A DNA stretch of 64,000 nt from Neurospora intermedia. Lineage: Eukaryota > Ascomycota > Sordariomycetes > Sordariales > Sordariaceae. The stretch covers positions 1,364,001 through 1,428,000 of the forward strand of contig BTPP01000008.1 in NCBI GenBank assembly GCA_037102815.1, read 5' to 3'. Every line of letters begins with the position of its first letter. Positions within the stretch are counted from its first letter, which is position 1. This document shows, one piece after another, positions 34,341 through 46,250 of this stretch. The notes under the pieces were generated by a model that was given only the letters and a program-made list of their open reading frames with translations, had not been told where the DNA came from and ran no database searches. Position numbers and translations under genes: made by a program.

Positions 34341-34941
34341 GAAGAAAGAGCTGGGTCGGGATAGATGGTGATCAATGTCTCCTCTCTTGGGACATGCAGA
34401 GTAGGAAAGAAATGTGTCCACTCTTCAGGACTGGAACCGTCTTCTTCGCCTTGTCACGGGTCGGTCTTGTATCAATCTATCTATCCATACCATAGCGGGA
34501 AAAAAAAAAGATACCTAAGAACGGCGAGGACGGCATTTGACCAAGATAGGGAGTTCTTCCAAAATCGAGTATCTATTCTAGATGACCGGTTTGAGTCAGG
34601 TGCTTGAGGGAGACTTCTCCATGATTAGAATCCTTGCAGTGGCCCAGGCAAGTCCCTTTCTTCAAGCTTCCCGGCCGAGCGACTTTCACTAAGTGACGAT
34701 TGCTCTTTCCCATCCAATGCCTGCCTTCGATGTCTTTCTTGCTGTCACCGGTGGTTGAAGAAGAGATAGTACAAAAGGTAAACATCCCTTCGCAGTAAAG
34801 TCGTATTGTTGGTGACTTTAGGTCATCTACTAATGGTAGAGTGTCCACGCCGTCAAGATATCTTGTGTCATTACCGCTGATGGGCTAGTGCCACGGATGG
34901 TAGTATATAGGTACATGACCTAAAACTTAATAGCACCAACT

Positions 34942-35015
34942 GGTCCGATGGTGTAGTTGGTTATCACGTCAGTCTAACACACTGAAGGTCCCCAGATCGA
35001 GCCTGGGTCGGATCA
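34942..35015 (+). tRNA. tRNA-Val(AAC)
   Basis: Complete 74-nt cloverleaf without intron. Acceptor GGTCCGA (34942) pairs with TCGGATC ending at 35014, with discriminator A at 35015. The D-arm is TGGTGTAGTTGGTTATCA, the anticodon loop CTAACAC has AAC at 34976-34978, and the T-arm is CCCAGATCGAGCCTGGG. A TATATA box lies about 38 bases upstream (34904-34909), as is usual for tRNA genes in this group, and a T8 run near 35036 can terminate pol III. The T-loop ATCGAGC is slightly atypical (TTCGANN is the common form). Confidence 0.95.
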
Positions 35016-35422
35016 TATCAAATCTTTTCATTTTGCTTTTTTTTGTTCTCCATTGGAACTCGGTGCTTTGCATATGAAGGCCTTTTTTTGTTTATCCCTT
35101 TTTTTTCTTCTTTTGCTTTCCTTACGTCATGCTGGACTTCATTATTCTCACAGTAAGCTTCCTGAGATGGCACCTGAAATTTGAAGTCACCGTAAGCACC
35201 GAGTTTGTTGTTAGAGTGCCTTTGCGGCCTGACCATGACTGTCGTCAATTATTGACGCGCCATATACACTATATATACCGAGCTTCGTGCCAACTCTGTC
35301 CCTTTACATTCCGCGAATGACCCTTTCCGATATTCCCATTCATAGAAAACCACGCCAAATGCCTTTTGCTTTTCTCTACCCAGATTCGCCAAAATTTCGT
35401 ACAACCAAAATGGAGAAATCGC
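35016..35422. other. Intergenic downstream of tRNA-Val and lys2
   Basis: T-rich flank of the tRNA followed by the 3' untranslated region of the minus-strand lys2 gene. Nothing further is recognised. Confidence 0.5.
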
Positions 35423-38400
35423 TTAGTGAGCGCCACCACGACCACCAGTAGCACCAATGGCCAAAGCCTTGAGAACCTCAGGCTGCATCTGGGGCAGAGG
35501 ACGACCTCTCTCGGTGGGCTTAGGAACATAGTTGATCTCGGAAAGGTAAGCAAGGAACTTGCCAACCTCCTCCCTGCCGATACCGCTACCAGTCGAGTCA
35601 TCAACGCCAGTCCACTTGTCGGCATCAGCCTTCAGAACAGCCACGGCGTTCCTGTCGTCCATCTCAGGGGCGCGAGTGTTGGCGGGAAGGTCGTTCATGC
35701 AGAAGTGGTAAAGGGGCATAAGAGCGTGCTGCTCCTGATCCTTCACCAAGGAACCGGCAGAAACGAACTTTTCCAGCTCGGCCTTCCACTCCTCGTAGCT
35801 AGTCTCAGGAGTCTTGTAGCCGTAGTACTCCAAGATGGCGAGGTACTCGTTCATGCGGAGACGAGGATGGGCGGTGACATGAATGACGTGCACGCCGCTG
35901 GGAATGGGGTTGAGGGCGGCAGCCACAACGGTGCGGGCGACGTGGTTGACGGGAACGGCGTTGACAGTGTTGACAATGTGGGGACGCGAGGAAATCTGAA
36001 TGCAGCCCTTGAGCATGCGGACCAAGAAATCATCGACATTGCAGACACCGGTGTTGGCATCACCCAAGATGTAGCCAGGGCGGACAACGGAACCCAGGAG
36101 ACCACGCTTGCCGGCCTCGCGGACAAGCTGCTCAGAGACCCACTTAGTCTGACCGTAGCCAGTTCCGAGACCAGTGCGACTGCCCTCCATATCGTCGGAC
36201 TCCATGATGGCACCCCGTCCGGTGCTCGTCTGCTTGTCAGACAGGTCGAAGTAGTAGTCCGTGTCGAGAACACTGGTGGAGCTGACGAAGCAGAAAGCCT
36301 TAGGCTTGCCCTCGTTGCAAAGCTTCATGGCGTCAACGGTGGACAAAACGTTGGCGGCCATCATGTCATGGTAGCGCTTGACCCAATGAACAGTGGCGCC
36401 GTTGTGAATAACAACATCCACCTTCTGAGCAAGATCCGCCCAATCGGCATCATCAATGCCAAGGTTGGGCTTCGCCAAGTCACCGACGACGGTGCTGAGT
36501 CTTCCAGTCCACTCATCATTCCAGAGGCCGTAACCCTGGAGAGAGCGACGGAGACGCTCGAGCGCCGCCGTAGAGTCCTTGACACCACGGACGTGGGCAA
36601 TCAGCTTGACAGTGCGGGCCGTGCGGTCAAGGACGTCCTTGACCAGGTAGGAGCCGAGGAATCCGGTCGCACCAGTGAGGAAGACGGTCAACTCCTCAGA
36701 GCCAAGAGCCGCGGGATCGGCCGAAAGATACTTCTCAGGAAGCTGAGCCAAAAGCTCGTCCAAAGACTTGGCGTACTCATCCTGACCAGCCTCGGCAGTG
36801 ACGCCGCTGGTCTCCTCTCCGAGGAGCTTGTCGACTTGGGCACAGAACCCAGCGAGGCTAGGGTGCTCATAGAGGATGTTGATAGACACATCCCTGCCAA
36901 TCGCCTTACGAATGTTCAGGAGGAACTGTTGAGCCAACAAACTGTGACCACCCAGATCGAAGAAAGAGTTCTCACGCTTGATGGTCTGGGGGTTAAGACC
37001 GAGAATCACATCAGCCCAGAGCTGGGCCACGGTGCGCTCGGTCTCGGTAAGCGACTCCCAGTTCTTGAGGTCCTCCTCAGAGGCATCCTCAACACGCTCA
37101 GCCACATCGGGGAAAGGAAGGTTAGGCTTGTCAACCTTGCCGTTGGGGTTCAGGGGCATCTTCTTGAGGACGACATAAATGGTGGGGACAGCGTAGGTAG
37201 GCAGACGAGCGCCCAGGTGATCGCGGATCTCGGCCTGCATGCGCCTGTACTTCTTGAGGTAAACAGTTACGGGACCCATCTCGACACCCTCGTCCTCGAC
37301 GTCAGCGAGGCCACGAACCTCGAGCCACTTGAGCCATTCCTTGTGCTCAGGGACGATATAGCTGACAAGAGTCGCCTCCTCGTTACGATCTCTCCGCACA
37401 AGAGTCTTGCAGTCACGGATAAGAGGGCTTTGGCTCAAGTTGCTGTCAATGTCGTTGAGCTCGATACGGAAACCACGGATCTTGACCTGATCATCAGCGC
37501 GGCCGACACATTCGACATCTCCAGACTCAAGGTAGCGTCCAAGATCGCCAGTGCGGTAGAGTCTGTCTCTGGGACCCTTGTAGTACTTCCTCCATGGCTC
37601 GTTCTTGTTGAGCTTGGCATCCGCCTCAACCCACTTGTTGTTGTCGACGAACCAGTTGTCCAGGAACTTCTGCTCGTTGAGAGCCGGGTCGCCGAGGTAT
37701 CCTTCGGCAAGACCGGCAGCACGAACGTAGATCTCTCCAACCTCGCCAACCTGGCACTGCTGCTCACGGTTCTCCCGGTTGACGACCAGGAGCTGGACGT
37801 TTTGCATGCCCGTGCCCGCAGGGACGGTATCCTTGAGCTCTCTTTCGAGGAACTCAGGGTCCCTGTTGCGGCTGGGGATCTCGAAGTAACTGACGGCACG
37901 CTGGGTCTCGGTAGTGCCGTACATGTTGATGATGTTGGCATTCTCAGCCAAGCGTCTCAATGCGCGGCAGTCACGGGTGGTCAAAACGTCGCCAACGAAG
38001 AAGACATGCTCTAGGCTGGGGAACTCAGCGGAAGCGCCACCCACAAGAATCTGACCCATGGCGGGAGTCAAATGGGTAACAGTGGGCTTGTGCTCCCTCA
38101 TCCACTCGGCAAGCTTCTCATGCTGGATATCCTCACGGGATGGGACAAGAAGCTGGGCGCCAAGGAAGAGAGGGGTGAAGATATCGCGCTGTACTGGGTC
38201 GTGGGCAATGCCGGAAAGGAGGGTGTATCTGCTCTCGGAGGAGAGGTTGAAGCGCTCGGCCATCCAGCCGAAGTACTTGACCAAACTGTAGTGACGACCG
38301 AGGACACCCTTGGGGCGACCCTCACTTCCGGAAGTGAAGGATAGTGTGGGGTTCGAGTCGGGACCGACGATGACATCGGGAGGCGCGGATGCCAATTGCC

Positions 38401-39020
38401 TTACTTCGGCAAAGATGTCCTTGCCATCGACCTCGCCACCGTAGAGGAAACCGTCGTCGCGGAGGCGCAGATCTGGTACGTCGGTCTTGAGCTTGAGCTC
38501 GTCGTCAATGTACTTCTGGACCAAGGGGGCCAATGGGCCGTTCTCGTCTGTGGCACGGCCAATTCGTAGAAGCGCATTGGGCTGGGAGACCTCGAGGTAG
38601 ATCTGCTGTCTTGCCGGAGGATAGGCAGGATCGAGAACTGTCATGGTCGCGCCAGAAGCCTAGATATGCAAGGCACAAAGTTAGACAGAATTGCGGCTGG
38701 CGCCATGGTATCACAGAGGCAGTGTTACATACCAGAATACCCATGAGGGCCACCACCAAGTCGACGGACCGATGGGCCCAAATCATGACGACATCGCCAT
38801 TGGTGATGCCAGCCTTGTGCAGATACCAGGCTAGCGTGTTGGAGGCTTCATAGATCTGGCGGTATGTGAAACGTCTCTCTGGTGTTGTGGAAGTCTTGGT
38901 CTCAACGACGCATGTCCTTTCGGGGTGTGCCTCGGCGTTGCGTCTGAAGTGCTCCTGGATGGAACCGACATAGCCGGACCAGTCGAGGTCGATTGTGGGA
39001 TCGGGTAATACAGACGCCAT
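35423..39020 (-). CDS. lys2: Alpha-aminoadipate reductase large subunit (Lys2 type)
   Basis: Reduces alpha-aminoadipate to the semialdehyde in the fungal lysine pathway. It is an NRPS-like enzyme, activated by phosphopantetheinylation (Lys5 type). Two exons, 39020-38733 and 38659-35423, with a 73-nt intron (GTATGT...ATCTAG) restoring MGIL-ASGATMTVLDPAYPP; 1174 residues, the family's usual length. Adenylation domain: FTSGSEGRPKGVLGRH, NMYGTTETQRAVSYF, YRTGDLGRYL, VKIRGFRIEL. Carrier domain: FFDLGGHSLLAQQFL with the attachment Ser. Reductase domain: VFLTGATGFLGSYLVKDVL with the NADPH-binding glycines, and VVIHNGATVHWVKRY. Two perfect Gcn4/CPC-1 heptamers lie upstream, suggesting cross-pathway control. 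In N. crassa this would be one of the lys loci (lys-3 from memory, unchecked). Opposite-strand open frames up to 882 codons are codon-bias shadows. Confidence 0.97.
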
Positions 39021-39565
39021 TGTGATTGTGTTTTGTTTGCGTGTCCGATCTGTCTAAAAAGCCAAGACGACACCGAGAAGAGTTTTGAAAGGGCCAATTG
39101 GTAGAGTTTCTTGGAGAGAGGTAGCGCAGGAAAAGCGCCGACTTCGCGATATTTTATTTTCTGGACGACTGACGCCAATGAATGAATCAGAGGGCCTAAA
39201 AGTTTAGCAGGATGGCTAATGCGACAGTGTGGGGCCATGGAAAATCGAGGACTGCATGACGGGCGGGAGCCAGTGAAAACCTCGCTCGAGTTCGCTAAAG
39301 CTTGGCCAACTACACTACAAAATCATCACTCTGAATCACGACAACGAATGTTCAAAACCACCTCCTTTCTCGAAGCGCCAAATTCCCATGCACACTTCAT
39401 CGGCCCACTGCAACCCAGGAACTGACCTAACTAACCCTGATCTTTGATCATGACCGGAGATGGCTCGTATAACGCTTTACTCCACAAAGTCGTGCTGGCC
39501 GACGATACACTACAACAGTGGCGCTAGCTGCCTCGAAGTTTGGTTACTTCAGTTCCAAGTGAGTG

Positions 39566-39572
39566 TGACTCA
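39566..39572 (+). promoter_or_regulatory. CPC-1/Gcn4-type heptamer upstream of lys2
   Basis: Perfect TGACTCA, 546 bases upstream of the lys2 ATG. The Gcn4 orthologue CPC-1 binds this motif under amino-acid starvation; use here is inferred. Confidence 0.55.
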
Positions 39573-39874
39573 ATGGTGTAACTTTGTTTGGCTTGAAATG
39601 CTCCAGGACTCCGACGTCGGCTAACACAGTCATCATCCGGTCTGGACGGGACGGGAGCTCCAATCATAGCTCCGCAGCGAGCATTACTGTGGGGATGCAG
39701 TGGTGTCAATCCTGTGAGCCCCTCCCCCACAACTTTAAATCTTGAGCCTTGAGCTTTTCTCTTGGCTACAACTTCCATTTACGGGACCCTGCCTCGCATG
39801 GCCAGCAATCTCTTTTCAGGGATAGGTTCATTGTTGTGATGGGAATGGCTTCAAACTCGATTTCTTTTCGGGCA

Positions 39875-39881
39875 TGAGTCA
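39875..39881 (-). promoter_or_regulatory. Second CPC-1/Gcn4-type heptamer upstream of lys2
   Basis: Perfect TGAGTCA (reverse of TGACTCA), 855 bases upstream of the lys2 ATG. It is the second such site in the same promoter region. Confidence 0.45.
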
Positions 39882-42358
39882 GAATGGTGAATATCATGAA
39901 GCAAAACCCGACAGACGAGAAACAGCCATCAACATTTGGTACACATGCACCAGACAGTTCCCTCAACCCAACACAATCAAACGACTTCCGGCATCCTGAC
40001 GATTTCTGCGATGGACTCACTCTGTACGTTGCGCCATGTTGAGCATCTCCACCTGATATAAGGCGTTGAATCACAAAAAGTGAACTGGGTTAGGCATCAA
40101 CTGAATAACCTCTACGCTCCACTGCCCGCTGTGTCTTGTATTCCCTACTAGAAGCTGTCGTTTTAAATTTGAAGGCTTATTAAACATGTCAGATAAATTC
40201 TATGTATGGTTTCATGCAATATTATTTTGCCGATTTAACAAAGTATTTTACCCGTGTCATGATTCTATCCGAGGCCTCATGCGCCTAGCGACACACGCTC
40301 TACCCGCAGTACCTCTTCACTTTCATCCATGACTTTCTTTGACCTTATTTCCATTTTGGCGTAAAATGACATTGACGACCTCACAATCCTGAAAGCCAAG
40401 GCTTCTAATCACGTGGGTACATTCATGATCATCGATAGCTAATAACTAGAGATGTCAGGTAAGATGGGAAGACCGAAACTGGCTTGCCTGACTTTGAAGT
40501 CTTTTGGAGGCTCTTCTTTCTGTTTCTTTTCATCTAACATCAGTTACTATCACATATCGGCGTCTCATTTCCGACGGATTGAGTTGTTAAACTTCCTGGA
40601 CAGAATGAAGCGGAAGTCAACGTGCACTGTTGTTCGTCCGTTCATCCTCATCTTTCTCAATCACATGTGATTTGGCAACCAGCACGTCGCATATCATAAT
40701 CTTCTCTACTAGCTTGTTCTAGATCACTGCTCATTAGTAGTACTACCCACTTCTATAGCGAAGCGTGTCTTGATCGCCTCTTTTCTACTTAGATACAACA
40801 TTAGGGTACTCGTCATTCTTATCGGGCGTCGAGTGATGAAGCATAACGGTGCCCGTTTCTACATCTGCAGTAAGATACCAATACAACTTGAGGGGATCAT
40901 TCAGTAACAGCAGTATTACATTGCGTCACTTCTTTGGTTCGGCCTTCTTGAAGGTTTTGCTGCCAAGTCCAGATAGCCGAACGCAACAAGGAGAGGTAGG
41001 ATGTTGGACTCCTTTTACTTGGATCTAATAGCTAAGCAACTCTTGTGACGATTGTCCTGATAGACTATGGAACAGTTTACTGAAGCCATCGACAGAGAGA
41101 CAATATTTGAGGCGACGTTCACAGCTTCACGTTAGGAACAGGTACCGAACTCTTAACGAACAGTATCCAATGACAAATATTGGACATGATGAATTTCAGT
41201 CATGATGACCTCAACGCAGACCCAAGACTAAGTTACCGGTTGACCACCTCTGTCTCAGATCGTGCTTAACAAAACAAAAGCTTGCACACTGACTTGGCCG
41301 GCCAGTTATCGTCCATCAAGCTCCTGATCTACAGTCGGTATGGCTTGACGAGAGTGAGATAAGACGAGTCTCAAGGCTTCTCAAAGACATTGTGAACAAA
41401 GTCTAAACATCGTCCGAAACAGTGACCACTGCACCATGCCTTGGGCCCAAAAAGGCTTAGTCTGCGGGACGGTCCGCTGTGGAGCCCATCGATTGTCGGC
41501 AAAAGCTGGGGCCCACACCTGCGCACTCTGGGAACCGCAGGTTTTGGCGTACTACTACAGTACCTACATGGACTGAGAGGTCAAGCTTGAGATCAGATCG
41601 AATTTATCCGGAAATTGAATGGCTCAAATTTTCGGGGAACAGTAAACCTAAGAGTCCAAGGTGGCTGTACCTCAGATTTATGATCAACGGTCGGAAGGGC
41701 CCTGGACTTAGGTGTTCCCTTGCTTAGCCGAGACTTGTATATGCCTTGTGAGCTTTCCTTCTTGTTTCTGTTATCTGATATGAACTGTACCTGCGTCGTC
41801 AGCGAGGCACGCATGTAAATGTGAATTATGTACTTAGTTGTATCTGCCATCTGCGCATGTAATGATGCTTCTACAGTTGCCGCTCAAGATGGCATGTACA
41901 AGCGTGCTTGTGCATAAAGCTTAACCGTCCCAAAAAGGACAAAGACTGAGAGCGAGCAGTAAAGCATTGTCATGCGTACCTGCGTATTGAATGATAAATG
42001 TAGCCGGATAGGGGTAGATCTGTAATCCTATGCAGTGGATATTGTTCCACAAGATTTTGTACTTTAAAGCCCAAATCGTTGAAGAGATGATCGAGCTTAC
42101 CGGCCAACTCATGCGATTCATCATCAGAGTTTGGACTCATTTTCAACATAACAGCACATAGTAATCTCTGTGACGGTGACAACCAAAGATACGGCATTAC
42201 ACATCGGAGCAGAAGTTTGGCTGGCAAGGAAAAAGTATACTCCTTCTCCAATGGTATCAGTTAACAACTCTGTTTTTCTCCACGTCTAAATTCTAGTAGT
42301 TATAGACAAACGCCAACATGAACATTCCCTATTATCTCGTGACTCGGTAATAGATCGT

Positions 42359-43768
42359 TTAAGCAGAAAGAGCCTTGAGGTCACCGGCGTTGATCTTGCC
42401 GGCACCGACAAGGCGGGCGGCCTCCTCGTTCCAGACAGCCTTGATCTCGTCAGCGACCTTGAGGTTGTTGAGCTTGCCAGCAAGGGCAGCGATCTCATCG
42501 GGATCGATCTTGGCCTGGATGAGCTCAACGTCACCGAGAACGGCATCGATAGTGGCAACGGAAGCATCGCCCTCAACGAAGTAGTTGGCATCCTTGACGG
42601 AGCCACGGAGGACACGCTTGTTCTTCTTGACAGCGTTCTTAGCAGCCTCCTTGGCCTTCTTGCTTGCCTCACGGTCGGCCTTGGCCTTCTCCTCAGCCTC
42701 CTTAGCGGCAGCCTCCTCAGCAGCCTTCTTGGCAGCGGCCTCCTCAGCGGCCTTCTTCTCGGCAGCCTCCTTCTCGAGCCTCTTCTTGTTCTTGGCGGCG
42801 TTGGCCTCCTGGCGGAACTTCTTGATACGCTCATCGGCGGCCGAGCAGTCATCGAGCAGCTTGCGAAGACGAGCATTGTCCTCAGCCTTTCTCTTCTTGC
42901 GGGTGTTGAGGTTCTTGCGCTCGGTGTGGCGTCTCTGGTCGCGGGACTCGCTGTCATCGGGAACATCCTCATCGAGGTACTCGAACGACCTCCAGCTGTC
43001 GAAGTTGTAGAAGAAGTTGTAGAAGTTCTCGACCTCCTCGCGGGTAGAGTTCTCGTTGCCGAAGCTGGGAACGGGCTGGGTGTTGCTGAAACGGCCCTCA
43101 GCCTTGAAGACGTTGCCCCAGAGCTTGTAGAAGTTGCCCTTTTGGAGCTGCTTCTTGGTGGGGGGCTCGACATCGGCTTCCTCATCAACGGAATCGAACT
43201 GGCGGCGCTTGATGGGGTCGAGGAGGACCTCGGTGGCCTTCTGGATGCACTTGAAGAAGTTGTCGTCCTCGGTGCGGCCAGCGGCGGCCTTCTTATCGGG
43301 GTGGTGCTTGAGGACCTTCTTGCGGTGAGCGCGCTTGATCTGCTCCTCAGTGGCCCTCCAGCGGTACTTGGAAAGACCGAGAACCTTGTAGTGATCTTGT
43401 TGCTGTATACGGGGGCAAGCAGGTTAGCTGTCAAGGTCTCGCATGGCATGCACCATTACACGCTGAGCACTAACCTTCCAGTCCTTGGCGTCGCGAGAGA
43501 GCATCATGGGGTCCTCGGGCTCGCTGAGGTCGCTCTCGTTATCCTCCTCGACGTTCTTGGCACGCTCCTGGGCCTGGATACGGTCATCCTCGGAGAAGGT
43601 GCGCTTGTGGCGGGCGCGGCGGGCGTGGGCGAGGAAGTGAGGGCCGACGGGCTCGATGGTGCGCTGGGTAGCCTCATTCTGGGCGATCTTGCCGATGGGC
43701 TTGAAATCCTTTTCGGCGGTCCAGCCCTCAGGGAGGGTGGGGAGAGGAAGGGGAACCACAGTAGTCAT
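42359..43768 (-). CDS. zuo1: Zuotin, ribosome-associated J-domain protein
   Basis: Zuotin/MPP11 is the J-protein of the ribosome-associated complex; with Ssz1 it stimulates Ssb Hsp70 on nascent chains. Two exons, 43768-43475 and 43402-42359, with a 72-nt intron (GTTAGT...GTATACAG) joining SRDAKDWK to QQDHYKVLGLSKYRW; 445 residues. The N-terminal part has GPHFLAHARRARHKRTF. The J domain follows (YKVLGL, KRAHRKKVLKHHPDKKAA with the HPD triad). Next are the zuotin homology region (KLWGNVFKAEGRFSNTQPVP, FYNFFYNFDSWRSFEYLDED), a long Lys/Glu/Ala helical ribosome-binding segment, and a C-terminal bundle ending KINAGDLKALSA. Exon 2 contains no Met codon in frame, so ATG-to-stop ORF finders miss it and report a shadow frame instead. 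It shares a 373-bp divergent promoter with the MZM1 gene. Confidence 0.95.
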
Positions 43769-44141
43769 TTTTGCGGCTGACGGTGAGGATGGTGATGGTT
43801 GGGTTGGGAGACAGTGACAGGCGCAGGAACCAGAAGCTTGTATAGGCGGGGCCCCTCTGTTGTCTTTTTACGGGATTCTGGAAATTTTTCGATGGCCAAG
43901 CTCCCCACACCTTGCTTATCGACCACCAATCACAATCATCGCAACTCCAAGTCCACTCCGGCCGGCAAGCCTACCCGGTCCTGGGCGACATTTTTGGAGG
44001 TCGCATTGCCGTCACTGCAACTATTTCCAGACAAGCGTTGAATCTTTTTGTTAGACCGGAACTTGGCGATACAATACTATTTACCTTCTTTAGAACCTGC
44101 ATTCCCTTGCATGACCTTCGTTTACCAGCGGTATTGTCAAC
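43769..44141. promoter_or_regulatory. Divergent promoter zuo1 / MZM1
   Basis: 373 bases separate the two start codons of oppositely transcribed genes, so both promoters and leaders must fit here. CCAAT lies on the plus strand near 43923. Pairing of a translation factor with a respiratory assembly factor may simply reflect genome packing. Confidence 0.7.
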
Positions 44142-44628
44142 ATGTCTGCCCTTCAAGCCTACCGTCACCTCATGCGCGCCGCGCGAGTTGCCTTTGATGG
44201 TACGATGTTCCCCTGCAGTCCCCTTGGTGCATCCGCCGGCCCATGTAGCTCCCCGGACTAACCGGCATGTGCCACTATCATAGGCGATAACCGCACCCTT
44301 ACTGCCGCCTACGAGTCCATCCGCCGTGGTTTCCGCGAGAACCAGAACGTTCCCGCCAATGATCCTACGATCGCGCCTGCGATTGCGCATGCCGAGGAAG
44401 TTGCCAGCTTTCTGAGATCCAATGTCGTCCAGGGCCGTAAGGACGGCGAGACCTACAGTGAGTGAAGTCCAGGGGTGCTAGAGTTATGCACAGAATATGG
44501 TTGCTGACTGCTTGTTTCTCACAGAGCTACGGATTCACGAGGACACCGAGCGCGGCGACAACGACACCATCAAGCTAGGCAACCAGACCATCAAGATCGG
44601 CGGCGAGCAGAAGTGCTGCTCGGCATAA
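44142..44628 (+). CDS. mzm1: Mitochondrial LYR protein MZM1 (LYRM7), complex III assembly
   Basis: Matrix LYR-motif chaperone that stabilises the Rieske iron-sulfur protein before its insertion into complex III. Three short exons, 44142-44199, 44284-44457 and 44525-44628, with introns of 84 and 67 nt; 111 residues. The start is MSALQAYRHLMRAARVAFDG, in which AYRHLMR corresponds to the LYR region. The spliced body continues GDNRTLTAAYESIRRGFREN, then ASFLRSNVVQG and KLRIHEDTERGDN, ending GGEQKCCSA. Size and layout match fungal MZM1 proteins. Because all exons are short, the gene has no single long open frame. It converges on slt11 with 264 bases between stop codons. Confidence 0.92.
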
Positions 44629-44892
44629 GTGAATACAAAGTCATGGTTGGAAAACACAAGGATTTTGGAAGCTCAAGTTCGTGAGAACGTAATGGGACAA
44701 CAGGACAGTGCCGTTGCCCGTGTATATGTATAAATCACCGATGATACCCCTCAATGTAAAAAACTAGTGGAAGAGACCATGCGATATCAGGAAATGCAAT
44801 GTATCCGAGATACCCTGAGCCCAAACCCCAAATCATAATAGCCTCCGAACGCCTTGCAATACCATGATTAATAAGCACTTTTCTGACCCTGC

Positions 44893-46050
44893 TTAGTTGC
44901 CAGAGAGACTGGCGTACTGTACGTCTGCCGCACCGGGCGGCGCTGCGATAGTGAGGTTGGATGCGTCGTCTTTCTGCGCTCCTGATGCGCTACCCTGGGC
45001 ATTTTGTCCCCCGATCGCCTTTTGGCCACCTGTCTTTTGACCACTGCCAAAGGCCGACCGACCATCTCGTAGCATCTCCGAACGCTGTTCCTTGTTCATT
45101 GTTCCCAACGCCTTGGGCACGCTCCATCTAACCCTCAAAGGGCATCCGGCAATGACAGCACGGCCTTTGCACTCCGCTGAAGCCTTCTCAGCAGCCTCCC
45201 GAGTCTCGTAGTTGACGAACGCGGCATGCGACATGTGCGACACAACCAGCGACTTGATCTTTCCGAACGCCTTGAAGAAGTCGCGGATCTTGAACTCGGG
45301 CAGATCATCCTCGATACCGGTGACGAAGAGGGACATTATGCTCTTGTCGGCCGGTGGCAGCCAGTCCTTGGGTCCCGGGGGAGGCGCCGGAGCTGCGTTG
45401 GGTCTTCGTCCGCCGCCGGGTCTGGCGCCAGCAGCTGCGGCCGCCCTGGAATCTCTCGTGCGAATCGGACCAACCCCACCAACACCAGCTCCCACAGCAG
45501 GATTGCCTCCCGTCGCCCGTCCTGCGCCACTCGATGATCCGCTAACGGGGTTGCCCTCCTCGTCGACCTCCCTGCCCTTCCTGAAATAGGGCTTGCTTTG
45601 TGCCAGCCTCCTAAGCAGCTCTCTTGCTTTCTCGTCCGCCTTCTCGTACTCCTCTACACCAGCTCTTCCTTCTTCAATCGCGCGCTCGTTGTTTTGGGCA
45701 AAGTACTCGCGGTTAATTTCGCTCTGCGGGCCGGGGGCCACAAGCTCGAGGGCCTTGTCTCTAATGATGATGGGCAGACCGAACTGAAGATCGAGGATGC
45801 AGCATTGGCAGGCGTTCTTGAGGCGAGCGCAGGTGAGGCAGATGTTGGTGCGCTTCTTGCGGGCGTGAGCGCGATCGGCGGCCCAGCTGAAGACGGTGAA
45901 TGGGCGGGTGCAAAGCTTGCATTCGGCACCGTAGTCTTCCTTGAGCATTTTGACGTAAGGGTTCTCGGGCAGGCAGTTTTCGCAAACGGAGGGGAAGTCG
46001 GTCGCCTCCCAACCAGAGCGGTTAAGATCGTGTTTGATTTGCGGCGGCAT
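44893..46050 (-). CDS. slt11: Pre-mRNA-splicing factor Slt11/Ecm2 (RBM22 family)
   Basis: Nineteen-complex-related splicing factor that contacts U6 ISL and helps form the catalytic spliceosome. Intronless, 385 residues from ATG at 46050; the frame is open 195 bases further upstream, but that part is His/Pro-rich leader and the family starts near MPPQIKHDLNRSGWE. The N-terminal zinc-binding region has CENCLPENPY, CKLCTRPFTVFSW, CLTCARLKNACQCCILDLQF. A Gly/Ala/Pro-rich linker follows, then one RRM (SLFVTGIEDDLPEFKIRDFF, HAAFVNYETREAAEKA, LRVRWSVPK) and a Gly/Gln tail. Length and domain order match fungal Slt11. It is divergent to erg6 across 843 bases. Confidence 0.94.
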   Translation of the reverse strand: MPPQIKHDLNRSGWEATDFPSVCENCLPENPYVKMLKEDYGAECKLCTRPFTVFSWAADRAHARKKRTNICLTCARLKNACQCCILDLQFGLPIIIRDKALELVAPGPQSEINREYFAQNNERAIEEGRAGVEEYEKADEKARELLRRLAQSKPYFRKGREVDEEGNPVSGSSSGAGRATGGNPAVGAGVGGVGPIRTRDSRAAAAAGARPGGGRRPNAAPAPPPGPKDWLPPADKSIMSLFVTGIEDDLPEFKIRDFFKAFGKIKSLVVSHMSHAAFVNYETREAAEKASAECKGRAVIAGCPLRVRWSVPKALGTMNKEQRSEMLRDGRSAFGSGQKTGGQKAIGGQNAQGSASGAQKDDASNLTIAAPPGAADVQYASLSGN

Positions 46051-46250
46051 ATTGTGATTGATGCAAAATCTTGATGAGTTTAATACGCGTTGAAGGTCGA
46101 ATAGTGACGCGATGGTTGGTGGCGGGTGGTGTACGCAGTGATGATGATGATGATCTGGAAACTTCGTTGCGACGGTGACCTGCTTAAGTTCGGGCCCTTC
46201 TTTCCTTGTCCAGCCGTTCTCGGTGCTTATCAGGACTCTTATCAATCAAT

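Larger units (their letters stand above)
39021..42358. other. Long intergenic region between lys2 and zuotin
   Basis: About 3.3 kb. The first kilobase contains lys2 promoter elements (TGACTCA at 39566 and 39875). The rest, 40080-42350, is comparatively AT-rich with no domain-like frame, tRNA or 5S-like sequence that I could recognise. Confidence 0.5.

Noticed and set aside
35366-38014. 882-codon open frame on the plus strand
   Set aside because: Lies exactly antisense to lys2. A gene rich in C-ending codons rarely makes stops in this antisense frame; no domain is visible and the Val/Leu/Gly-rich composition is typical of a shadow.
42286-43449. 387-codon Arg/Ser/Pro-rich minus-strand frame
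   Set aside because: Wrong frame over zuotin exon 2; the true frame gives the J domain and C-terminal bundle.
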